The notes beneath the pieces were generated by a model. The model was given only the letters and a program-made list of their open reading frames with translations. It was not told where the DNA came from and searched no databases. DNA of 64,000 nucleotides from Colwellia sp. PAMC 21821 (lineage in GTDB: Bacteria > Pseudomonadota > Gammaproteobacteria > Enterobacterales > Alteromonadaceae): contig NZ_CP014943.1 in the NCBI RefSeq assembly GCF_002077175.1, positions 558,001 through 622,000 of the forward strand, read 5' to 3'. The translations under genes and the position numbers were made by a program. The number at the start of each line of letters is the position of its first letter. The stretch's first letter is position 1. Of the stretch, positions 56,661 to 64,000 are shown in pieces.

Positions 56661-57052
56661 TAAAAAAGAGAAAACCCTCTATTCCTGCTTTTCTCTTTCC
56701 TTTATCTCCCCGTAAAAATATTAAAATGGTTCATCAGGAGATAAAAAATACGTGATAAAAAATAAAATCAGCGGTTTTGCTGCTTCTCAGTTTTAAAGTC
56801 GCTATCCTTCCTTTCTCATTCATTTTGATAACAACTAATAACGCCACTCAGTATTTAGCATTAAACCTGTTTAAACCTCAGTCTAATGACTTATTTAGAT
56901 GTTAGGTATTAGCTAAAAGTCATTGCGATGACCTTTACTATATTTAAATAAGCACATGATTTAACGCTTTCAATCATTTACCCAAAAAACTGGCAAAGTT
57001 TAACTTTACAGATAAACTTTCTAAGCAACAGAATAATTATTATAGGAATTAT
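56661..57052. other. Spacer with no supported gene
   Basis: About 390 AT-rich bases between the ychF hairpin and the small secreted-protein gene; AGGA at 57045-57048 is that gene's ribosome site. No promoter or inverted repeat assigned. Confidence 0.4.
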
Positions 57053-57406
57053 ATGAAAACTATCTTTATAGCATCTTTAGTACTCGCCATAGCATTTTCT
57101 TACACACCACAAAGTTTAGCCTTTGATGACAGCATGTCATTGCGTATCTGTGAATATGTCTCGATAAACGACAAAAAACGTTTACGTAAATATTTAAAAT
57201 TAAATAATCTTAAAATAAGATCGATTTTTGATAACGTTCAATGTAATGGTGAAAATTTACTCGAGTTTGCTGCTACCTCAAATGCGTTAGATGTTGGTGA
57301 ATACTTAATAGGTAAGTTACCCGTCAAAACAGTGAGTGATAATTTGGCCGTGGTAAAGAAAAATTCAGCACACCTCGCAAAAGTAGCAAACGAGCGTATA
57401 AAATAA
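57053..57406 (+). CDS. Small exported DUF3718-like protein
   Basis: 117 residues with a signal peptide ending SLA before F24. The mature part CEYVSINDKKRLRKYLKLNNLKIR, then NVQCNGENLLEFAATSNALDVGEYL, keeps two cysteines likely to be paired; the spacing resembles the DUF3718 family of Alteromonadales, recognised only from memory, and the last part is ankyrin-like in pattern. Upstream of the tRNA cluster. Confidence 0.55.
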   Translation: MKTIFIASLVLAIAFSYTPQSLAFDDSMSLRICEYVSINDKKRLRKYLKLNNLKIRSIFDNVQCNGENLLEFAATSNALDVGEYLIGKLPVKTVSDNLAVVKKNSAHLAKVANERIK

Positions 57407-57550
57407 AGTTCGCTAATTTAAATAAACAAACTTGTCAGTGATATTTACAAATATGTTTGTCTTTGACTGTTAGTTTTGCACATATATCCGACAAATTGCA
57501 CATTGAATAGCCAAACAAGCAAAAAGTCTTATTTAATTGATAAAAAACGG

Positions 57551-57579
57551 TTGACGTATCGCAATCAGATTTGCATAAT
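57551..57579 (+). promoter_or_regulatory. Promoter of the tRNA cluster
   Basis: TTGACG (57551-57556) and CATAAT (57574-57579) are spaced by 17 bases; ACGCGCCAC, GC-rich, follows directly, typical of stringently controlled tRNA promoters. It lies 31 bases before the first tRNA. Confidence 0.75.
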
Positions 57580-57610
57580 ACGCGCCACTTGCTGAGAGGC
57601 AAGATGGAAC

Positions 57611-57687
57611 GGCTACATAGCTCAGCTGGTTAGAGCACATCACTCATAATGATGGGGTCCCAGGTTCAAATCCCGGTGTAGCCACCA
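57611..57687 (+). tRNA. tRNA-Met (CAT)
   Basis: 77 bases including encoded CCA. Acceptor GGCTACA/TGTAGCC, D arm GCTC...GAGC, anticodon loop CTCATAA with CAT, T arm CCAGG-TTCAAAT-CCCGG. Looks like elongator tRNA-Met (no initiator C1 mismatch). Confidence 0.95.
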
Positions 57688-57717
57688 TTTTTACTCTTAG
57701 TAGTAAATAGAAGAAAT

Positions 57718-57802
<85 letters not shown>

Positions 57803-57853
57803 TTCTACTAACATTCATCATCATGATATTTGTTAGAAAGTAAGTAACATTGT

Positions 57854-57928
57854 TGGGGTATAGCCAAGCGGTAAGGCAGCGGGTTTTGATCCCGTCATTC
57901 TGAGGTTCAAATCCTCATACCCCAGCCA
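57854..57928 (+). tRNA. tRNA-Gln (TTG), first copy
   Basis: 75 bases with encoded CCA. Acceptor TGGGGTA/TACCCCA, anticodon arm GCGGG-TTTTGAT-CCCGT (TTG). Identical to the copy at 58000, including CACTTTCTTTTA after the CCA. Confidence 0.95.
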
Positions 57929-57999
57929 CTTTCTTTTACTCTCTGTATTATTCGAAAGTCCATCAATGTTACAAACTTAATTAAATAGAAGTATTCTGT

Positions 58000-58074
58000 T
58001 GGGGTATAGCCAAGCGGTAAGGCAGCGGGTTTTGATCCCGTCATTCTGAGGTTCAAATCCTCATACCCCAGCCA
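58000..58074 (+). tRNA. tRNA-Gln (TTG), second copy
   Basis: Identical in sequence to the copy at 57854, 146 bases on, with the same downstream dodecamer. The Met-Leu-Gln-Gln order recalls the E. coli metT-leuW-glnU-glnW cluster. Confidence 0.95.
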
Positions 58075-58153
58075 CTTTCTTTTATTTATGTTCTATAGTT
58101 AATGTAGTAAATTTTTAAATAATCTTAGTTCATCAAGATTACTACCTGAAAAT

Positions 58154-58238
<85 letters not shown>

Positions 58239-58472
58239 TTTTTTAATCTATTTCTCTTCTTTGTTATCTGCTTCACAAAACCCAAGCTATTTGTTCTTAT
58301 ATTTAATCTCATTTTCACAACCTGATATTTTCAACCTTTATTATCATTGAATCTAGTTGTTATACCAAATGTAATAAGTTATTGACCAATTTTAAGCGAG
58401 GATAAATTGTTCAAGAATACATGTTTATTGTTCCAGACTAAACATAAGTACCTGCATATATGGACCCACTCC

Positions 58473-58754
58473 GTTTGCAAGACATTTAATCGTTATGTAA
58501 GAGAAAATCATTGCTCTCATATATCCGGCCTGTTTATGAAGGATTTTTACCTTCTGGCCCCGATGGTTGTTTGCGCTCACACTCCTCATCATCCCTCCGG
58601 CTTTTTTATTAGCCAATGCAGGTACCAGGTTTTGTGCAAGCCAGTCTGACTATCTTACCATCCGATTAATTTATCTTTTGCAACTGAAGTAAAAGGGTTT
58701 TACTGTTATCTCATCACTGAAACCAATCTAACTTGCTTCAGTTTTGAGCTTTAT
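58473..58754 (-). ncRNA. Candidate bridge-RNA region of the IS1111-type element
   Basis: Long non-coding end downstream of the recombinase gene. IS1111-type members are reported to encode the guide (bridge) RNA at this end, in contrast to IS110 types upstream. Position and size fit; the RNA fold and guide loops have not been modelled. Confidence 0.35.
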
Positions 58755-59771
58755 TTATATAGCCGGGCGATAACTTTCCCCCTTCGCCATTATTACCCAA
58801 GCCATTCTTGCTATTTTATTCGCCACAGCAACGCATGCTTTGTTGTGTCCTCGTCGGGATTTTAACGCTTGTGCCCACAAACTAAATCGGTCAGTTTTGT
58901 TTTCACTGTGCCTTAATACTGCCCGGGCCCCGTGGATGTATAGTGTTCTTAAATAACTATTACCGCGTTTACTTATACCGAGTAAGGTGGCCTTTCCACC
59001 CGTTGAATGCTGCCCAGGAACAAGCCCAAGCCATGCCGAAAAATGTCGACCATTTACAAAGTCTTTTCCATCTCCTGCCGCTGCATAAGTAGCGCTAGCT
59101 GTGATTGCCCCAATACCTAATATTTCATCTAAGCGAACACATATTTCATTTTCTTTATTCATCGTGTTTAAGCGAACTTCACACGCTTTAAACTTCACTT
59201 CTGTGACTTGAAATTCAAGCCATAACTCATTAAATATCTCCCGACTTAAATACGTTAACTCATTTGTCGCATCCTCTAAAATATCCGGCAGTTCATTGTG
59301 AATTGCAGAAATACCTTTATTGATGACAATGCCATATTCTCCTAACAAGCCTCGTATCTGACTTGCTAATGCTTTACGTTCTTTCTTTATGCGTTCACGT
59401 TGTCGATGGAAGTTTTGAATATCTTGTTGTTCTATCGATTTAATTGGCACAAACCTCATGGTCGGGCGTTGCGCTGCCTCTGCAATACCTTCGGCATCGT
59501 TATAATCATTTTTATTGCCTTTAACGAAGGGTTTTACATATTGAGGCGCAATAAGTTTTACTTGGTGCCCCAATTCAATAAATTTTCTCGCCCAGTAGTT
59601 CGCACTGCCACAAGCTTCCATTACAATTAGGCAAGGCTCTAATGTTGCCATGAAACTCAACACTTGTTTTCTTCTTAATTGTTTCTTTTTTACAAATCGC
59701 CCATTTTTATTCACAGCGAACATGTGAAAAATTGATTTTGCAATGTCTAAACCGATTGTAGTAATCTTCAT
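58755..59771 (-). CDS. IS110-family DEDD recombinase
   Basis: 338 residues. RuvC-like N-terminal domain with the DEDD residues D9 (TIGLDIAKS), E52 (MEACGSANYW), D89 and D92 (KNDYNDAEG), a coiled linker about 110-200, and the C-terminal transposase-20 domain with ILGIGAITASA and WLGLVPGQHSTGGKATLLG, the latter holding the conserved serine. Intact, with no stop or frameshift. Confidence 0.93.
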   Translation of the reverse strand: MKITTIGLDIAKSIFHMFAVNKNGRFVKKKQLRRKQVLSFMATLEPCLIVMEACGSANYWARKFIELGHQVKLIAPQYVKPFVKGNKNDYNDAEGIAEAAQRPTMRFVPIKSIEQQDIQNFHRQRERIKKERKALASQIRGLLGEYGIVINKGISAIHNELPDILEDATNELTYLSREIFNELWLEFQVTEVKFKACEVRLNTMNKENEICVRLDEILGIGAITASATYAAAGDGKDFVNGRHFSAWLGLVPGQHSTGGKATLLGISKRGNSYLRTLYIHGARAVLRHSENKTDRFSLWAQALKSRRGHNKACVAVANKIARMAWVIMAKGESYRPAI

Positions 59772-60032
59772 GTTGATCCACTCCGCTTTTATAAATGATT
59801 GTTATCACTTTCATTTTGGCCCTAAAGAGGCCGGAAATAAAGTTGGAGTGGGTCCATACCATTATCCCTGCAGGCAGGCGTTTGATTGATTAGGGCATGG
59901 ATACCCGTAAGTAGAACAATGCAGGAGCAATTGTCGAGTAATAGCGGGCGTGTGTGATTGAAAACAACGCAGTTATTGACGATTTAAACCACCTTAAAAT
60001 GATCGATTATTTATTTCAATTGGTATTAATAT

Positions 60033-61199
60033 TTATATGCCACAAGCATAAGCTAATGCTTTGTTTTTCAGGCTTGGTACAGTATTTACCATCATTAGTC
60101 CCGCATTTCGTGCTAGCTTAACCAATGGCGACACGTGTCCAAATGACAAATACAACGCATCCATTGTGGTCATCATTAACAAGTTATCTGTTCTTCTTTT
60201 TTGTTGATAACTGGCTAAAACCTTGGGTTCATGCCATGACTCTCCGTTGCCAATTGCTTTGGCGATAACATGCTGCAGCGCTTTAACATCTTTAAAGCCT
60301 AAATTGACCCCTTGCCCTGCCATTGGGTTAATGGTGTGCGCCGCGTCGCCAATTAACAGGATACGGCCTTTATGATATTGATTTGCATGGCGTCGTGTTA
60401 AAGGGAACGCCGCTTTATTGATGACTTCTACTTTTCCTAGGCGTGCAGGAAAGTTTTGCGAAATCTCTTGTGCAAGATTGTCATTAGATAACGCCGACAA
60501 GCGCTTAATTTCATCTTTATCATGATACCAAACCAATGAAGCAAAGTTGCCTGGCATGGGCAACATGGCAAGAGGTCCTGTGGGATAAAATTGTTGCCAA
60601 GTAATATCTTGTTGGGGTTTTTCTGTTTGAACATTGATCAGCATCGCTGATTGGGCGTAATCCCAACCCGTAGTACCAATATTCGCAAGCTTGCGTACGA
60701 AAGAATTGCCACCATCAGCACCAATAACAACTTTAGCACTGATAGTTTCAGACGATAACGTCAATTTAACGTCTGCTGAGCATTGTTCAATGTTGATTAA
60801 GGTTTCGGGGCACAATAACGTAATATTGCTGTGTTGTTGCAATTTCTGCCACAAGGCAAGTTGTATTAACCTATTTTCGATAATATGCCCTAAATGCGTT
60901 TGGTGAATATCTTCGGCATTAAATTCAGTATAGCTTTGCTCGAATTCCCATACCCCAAGTCGCTTATATGGACACATTCGCCATTGTTGCAATTGTTGCC
61001 AAGCATCTAATTGTTTTAAAAGCTGTTCCGAGGCGAGCGATATTGCCGAAACTCTTAGGTCAAAATCTTGTTCAGGAGAAAATATAGCAGGCGCACTTTT
61101 TTCAATAATGGCAACCTTTAACCCTAATTCAGCAAGTGATAACGCACTCGCTGACCCCACCATTCCACCACCTACAACTACACAATCAAATTGATTCAT
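60033..61199 (-). CDS. UbiF-like ubiquinone biosynthesis FAD monooxygenase
   Basis: 388 residues of the UbiH/UbiF/VisC family: FAD motif CVVVGGGMVGSASALSLAE, DG motif IGADGGNSFVRK, and GDAAHTINPMAGQGVNLGFKDV. The last is closest, as recalled, to UbiF (C6 hydroxylase), whose sequence continues in a similar way to the C-terminus; UbiH or VisC cannot be excluded. Followed by the broken 2OG oxygenase gene upstream on the same strand. Confidence 0.8.
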   Translation of the reverse strand: MNQFDCVVVGGGMVGSASALSLAELGLKVAIIEKSAPAIFSPEQDFDLRVSAISLASEQLLKQLDAWQQLQQWRMCPYKRLGVWEFEQSYTEFNAEDIHQTHLGHIIENRLIQLALWQKLQQHSNITLLCPETLINIEQCSADVKLTLSSETISAKVVIGADGGNSFVRKLANIGTTGWDYAQSAMLINVQTEKPQQDITWQQFYPTGPLAMLPMPGNFASLVWYHDKDEIKRLSALSNDNLAQEISQNFPARLGKVEVINKAAFPLTRRHANQYHKGRILLIGDAAHTINPMAGQGVNLGFKDVKALQHVIAKAIGNGESWHEPKVLASYQQKRRTDNLLMMTTMDALYLSFGHVSPLVKLARNAGLMMVNTVPSLKNKALAYACGI

Positions 61200-61230
61200 A
61201 ATGCTTTTTTACAACTTTATCGACGTTAGG

Positions 61231-61883
61231 TTATTCTACCCAACCTGATATGGTAATTCGATGTTTATGTGCAGGATTATTTAGTAATTTAACGCTATGT
61301 GGCATTGGGTGCGATAATTTCAGAAGAGTCAGGCTGTTGAATTTAGGGGCTATAGTGCGTTTAAAGAATTTAATTCTTTGAGGGTAAAGCTCTAATTGGC
61401 CACCATATTTTTGTTGCCAACCGGTTGATAGTTGATAAATAAAGGCATATTTCCCTGCACTGCCGTCAGTATGATAACTGATAAATTGGCCTTTTTTATA
61501 AGCGGCAAAAAACGAATCTTGTAATTCACCTTTAATCAAAGAATGATGCTTCAATAAAGTCAGCACTTTCTGTCCAACATATTGATGTAAAGATGCTTGA
61601 CCATGCTGCTTTGCATGTTTATTACTTGAACGATAAAAGGAAAATGAAAATTTTCGACGTTTAAAAGCTTTAGTTGCTTGTCTATGTCTTTGTTTATCAA
61701 TTATGCTGGTTGAGATTTTATCTTTCACATGCATAAGTGGCCGGTATGGCGTAGTGAGTAAATTCCACTTTTTAAAATGATTAACGGTTATTATTTTTTT
61801 TCTTAACTGTTCAGCCTGCTGTTGGGTAAAAAGTTATCTATTTGGGTGTAACCTTTTTTTTCTAAAACCTCAATCCACTGCAT
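61231..61883 (-). pseudogene. 2OG-Fe(II) oxygenase with frameshift
   Basis: The part up to 61734 encodes a prolyl-hydroxylase-like C-terminus with HTD (metal HxD), a distal histidine in PMPHSVKLL and HRITISGW (2-oxoglutarate arginine). An ATG at 61883 opens MQWIEVLEKKGYTQIDNFLP, then runs into a stop at 61803; in the next frame QQQAEQLRKKIITVNHFKK continues straight into the downstream part. One C missing at 61824-61826 (GGG on the plus strand) would explain it. Restored length is 217 residues. A sequencing error is possible; ubiF is 31 bases downstream. Confidence 0.65.
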
Positions 61884-62007
61884 ATAAACTAGCCTAAAAA
61901 AATATAATGATGGATGATAACATTAATACAAATTAGTATTTCCTCACTATTAATATAGAGTAATTAAAAAAAGCAAACCAAAATAAAACTAACTAAAGGG
62001 ATAAAAT

Positions 62008-62457
62008 ATGTCAGTATTGAGAAAAGAAAGCAGAGTCACTAAAGACATTAACCTCGTTTATGACTTTTGTGAAAAACCCAACTTAAGTCAATTAAAAGCC
62101 CAAGAAGATCGTGCAGTTATCGCTAAACTAAAAGCTGATTTAGTGTTACCGAACAATAAAATTTTAACGGTAGATATAGATTTTGATACCACAAGTGGCT
62201 ACCATAATAATGCCATAATGGTGATGGACGATTTTGGTGTCGAAATGGTCGCCACTGCATTTGAAGTGAAATACGGGAAAGAGCATGCAGATAAAGTGCG
62301 TGAGGCATGGGCAAATAAACAAAGTGAAAGCTCACCTAGAAAGCCAAGCTACCTTTTGGTGCAAAAGCCAAACCTTGTTGATGAAGTGCCAAATACTTAT
62401 GCTGTATGTGGCGAAGAACGCCATCCCCCTAAAGAAGCGCCTACTAGCATCACTTAA
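62008..62457 (+). CDS. Hypothetical cytoplasmic protein
   Basis: 149 residues, no signal or membrane segment. NNKILTVDIDFDTTSGYHNNAIMVMDDFGVEM hints at an alternating beta sheet; C-terminal part is polar and proline-rich. AAGGGATA sits upstream of the ATG. No family recognised. The next gene begins 44 bases after its stop. Confidence 0.6.
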   Translation: MSVLRKESRVTKDINLVYDFCEKPNLSQLKAQEDRAVIAKLKADLVLPNNKILTVDIDFDTTSGYHNNAIMVMDDFGVEMVATAFEVKYGKEHADKVREAWANKQSESSPRKPSYLLVQKPNLVDEVPNTYAVCGEERHPPKEAPTSIT

Positions 62458-62500
62458 TGCGAGTTACATCCATACTTGGACAAAAAAAAATAAGCGGTGC

Positions 62501-64000
62501 ATGTTGGCACCTCTTATTATTATCATTGCGAGCATACACTCCTCTAGCACACTAGCAAAAAACTTAAGTAACCAATTTATTAATAGCGACGCTATTGTTC
62601 AGGACAATAATGGTTTTATTTGGCTAGCGACCACCAATGGTCTAATCCGCTACGATAGTGAAAACAGCATTATCATCAACAGTAACAATAAAAATTGGCC
62701 TCTGCCGTTTAATTGGATCAACGACATCCACTTGGTTGATAACGACAAGTTACTTTTAGCAACCGAGACTCATAAGCTATGGCTATTCGACACTACTAAC
62801 GGTAGTGCAACGCCATTGGCAACTGACTTAGAACATCATAATAGTGTCTATCAAGTTATCGAACACCAGGGTAAGTATTATCTTAATGTACCTAATAAGC
62901 TAAGTAATAAGCTGTATAGCGTTGATCCTTTATTACAGAAAAGCCAATTGTTAGCCGATAAAATTTTTATAAAATCGCTTCAACACACTCAAAAAAATGT
63001 TTATATATCGACACCTGATGCTGTATTTAAGTTGCAAGATGATAATTTAAAGGAAGTCGAAACAGGAAAAATTTCAACAATTTCGGCTGCAGGTTCAACT
63101 TTACTCATTGCAAAAGGCGATCAATTAATCGCTGTATCCGATAACAATAAAAGAATAATAAGATCCTTAAAATCACCCATTAGCGCGATAACATCGTCAC
63201 ATGATATGCGCAGTATATTTACCCTCGATAAAGCCGGTAATATTCACCAGTATAAGTTAACTGACTTAACCGAAATATTACATAGCTACCCTAAAATAGC
63301 ATCGGCTTCCGTTGACAAAATATTTCATGATAACACTGGTGTGCTATGGGTTTTATCAAATCTTGGGATAAAGAAAATCACGCAATCTATCGCTAAGAAT
63401 TACCCTAAAGTATTTGACGTTAAATTTAATGCTATTGCGTTAACTGTCCACCAAGATCAGCTGGTGCTTGGCAGTTATGGCGGAGGGTTAGGCGTATTAT
63501 CAGACCATAGCAATTTTTTACCAAAAAACATCAATGATAAATTGACCTCTAATGGCAAGGTGATCACAGATTTATATTCGACCGGTAGTATCATCTACAT
63601 CGCAACATTTGACGGTCTATGGCAGTTTGATCCCATTGCCCAAACGGTTAAACGAGTAAATTTCCCTAATAACAATATGCTACTGCTATCGATGAGGTAT
63701 AAAGACGGTGCGCTATATTTAGCCACAAATAATGATGGTTTAATAAAATATAATATTGCTAACAGCCGTGTCGAATATCATATTAAAAGTGAAACTCTAA
63801 GCTCTGGAGAGGTTATTGATGCTTTGCCACTAGCCGACAACAAACTTTGGCTGGCAACCTCCACAGGTATTAACATTGTAGATACACAAAAAAAATTAGT
63901 CACTCAAATCGACAGTTTTGGTGAAAACAAAGTTATCTCATTACTTGAATATAAAGAGAAAGTTTTTGTCTCTACCAAAGGAGACGGTTTTTTTATTTTT
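62501..64000 (+). CDS. Beta-propeller sensor, two-component type, 5' part
   Basis: 500 codons open to the window edge. A short signal-like hydrophobic run APLIIIIASIHSSS is followed by two-component regulator propeller repeats: AIVQDNNGFIWLATTNGLIRYDS near residue 35, VLWVLSNLGIKKI around 285, TFDGLWQFD near 370 and KLWLATSTGINIVDT near 450. The C-terminus (kinase, GGDEF or HTH) is beyond the window. The frame is open upstream with HTWTKKNKRC before the ATG, a better charged signal start, but no ordinary start codon lies there, so the start is uncertain. Confidence 0.75.
   Translation, partial: MLAPLIIIIASIHSSSTLAKNLSNQFINSDAIVQDNNGFIWLATTNGLIRYDSENSIIINSNNKNWPLPFNWINDIHLVDNDKLLLATETHKLWLFDTTNGSATPLATDLEHHNSVYQVIEHQGKYYLNVPNKLSNKLYSVDPLLQKSQLLADKIFIKSLQHTQKNVYISTPDAVFKLQDDNLKEVETGKISTISAAGSTLLIAKGDQLIAVSDNNKRIIRSLKSPISAITSSHDMRSIFTLDKAGNIHQYKLTDLTEILHSYPKIASASVDKIFHDNTGVLWVLSNLGIKKITQSIAKNYPKVFDVKFNAIALTVHQDQLVLGSYGGGLGVLSDHSNFLPKNINDKLTSNGKVITDLYSTGSIIYIATFDGLWQFDPIAQTVKRVNFPNNNMLLLSMRYKDGALYLATNNDGLIKYNIANSRVEYHIKSETLSSGEVIDALPLADNKLWLATSTGINIVDTQKKLVTQIDSFGENKVISLLEYKEKVFVSTKGDGFFIF

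Larger units (their letters stand above)
58459..59858 (-). mobile_element. IS110-family (IS1111-type) insertion sequence
   Basis: Perfect 14-base inverted repeats TATGGACCCACTCC (58459-58472) and GGAGTGGGTCCATA (59845-59858), subterminal as in IS1111-type elements, surround a DEDD recombinase gene. CCTGCA occurs just outside both ends (58451-58456 and 59867-59872), a candidate target/core. About 282 bases after the recombinase (58473-58754) are non-coding, whereas only about 73 lie before it. Confidence 0.85.
58362..60026. repeat. MITE with ~35-bp terminal inverted repeats, split by IS1111-type element
   Basis: ATACCAAATGTAATAA (from 58362, to TTTTAAG at 58396) and the inverse at 59993-60026 (CTTAAAATGATC to CAATTGGTAT) match over about 35 positions. 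Removing the inner insertion element leaves about 250 bases, a non-coding miniature transposable element. It lies between the tRNA cluster and ubiF. Confidence 0.75.

Noticed and set aside
58407..58649. 80-residue plus-strand ORF at the IS1111-type element end
   Set aside because: It crosses the element boundary at 58459 and overlaps the presumed guide-RNA region; codons show no sign of coding.
62457..62555. Short ORF (MRVTSILGQ...) overlapping the propeller gene start
   Set aside because: It stops after about 32 codons, while the other frame continues with clear propeller repeats.

Overview
The window looks like a stretch of chromosome from a marine, AT-rich gammaproteobacterium of the Alteromonadales, most like Colwellia/Thalassotalea (Colwelliaceae). 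This is inferred from gene order (yggS-proC-yggT-DUF4426-rdgB-hemW; hemA-prfA-prmC-sirB2-sirB1-kdsA; lolB-ispE-prs-rplY-pth-ychF), from the protein sequences and from the TACCAA-ended repeats. No database search was run. Most of the window is core chromosome; the accessory part consists of two insertion sequences, several miniature repeats and a few unrecognised genes.

Layout. 1-5 kb: a rightward housekeeping run for PLP homeostasis, proline, nucleotide clean-up, haem chaperoning and tRNA editing. 5-7.4 kb: a gene-poor stretch with a 52-residue ORF that has a perfect Shine-Dalgarno, a cluster of TATGACATA repeats, and mltF. 7.5-11.5 kb: purL. 11.6-20 kb: universal stress protein, an iodotyrosine-deiodinase-like nitroreductase, an RraB-like/zinc-knuckle pair, a pseudouridine synthase, a plant-like dapA, a solute-binding-like protein and cinA, with three copies of one miniature repeat in the spacers. 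20-24 kb: a FapA (DUF342) protein with a small partner, a DUF2884 protein and an internally duplicated exported protein. 24.4-28.1 kb: electron-transfer flavoprotein genes etfBA and the divergent ETF:quinone oxidoreductase with two PsrA-like operators. 28.2-34.1 kb: yciH, a double-receiver protein, tyrR, methionine gamma-lyase, a HIT protein and rbgA. 34.2-35.6 kb: a 49-bp hairpin-repeat array split by an IS630-family element. 35.6-44 kb: topA, an arginase-family enzyme, a large Ig-like lipoprotein and a dicarboxylate symporter.

44-56.6 kb: a leftward run of hemA, prfA, prmC, sirB2, sirB1, a DUF819 membrane protein and kdsA, and a rightward run of lolB, ispE, prs, rplY, pth and ychF, diverging over two adjacent perfect 14-bp palindromes. 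57.6-58.2 kb: five tRNAs (Met, Leu, Gln, Gln, Leu). 58.4-60.0 kb: an IS1111/IS110-type element inside a miniature inverted-repeat element. 60-64 kb: a ubiF-like hydroxylase, a frameshifted 2-oxoglutarate oxygenase, an unknown gene and the start of a two-component-type beta-propeller sensor cut by the window end.

No prophage, CRISPR array, toxin-antitoxin pair or recognisable defence island was seen. The points most worth following are the deiodinase-like enzyme with its full substrate-lid triad, the plant-like DapA, the nested mobile elements (IS630 in a hairpin array; IS1111 with a long non-coding end in a MITE), the miniature-repeat family showing deletion between short direct repeats, and the small ORF beside the TATGACATA cluster.
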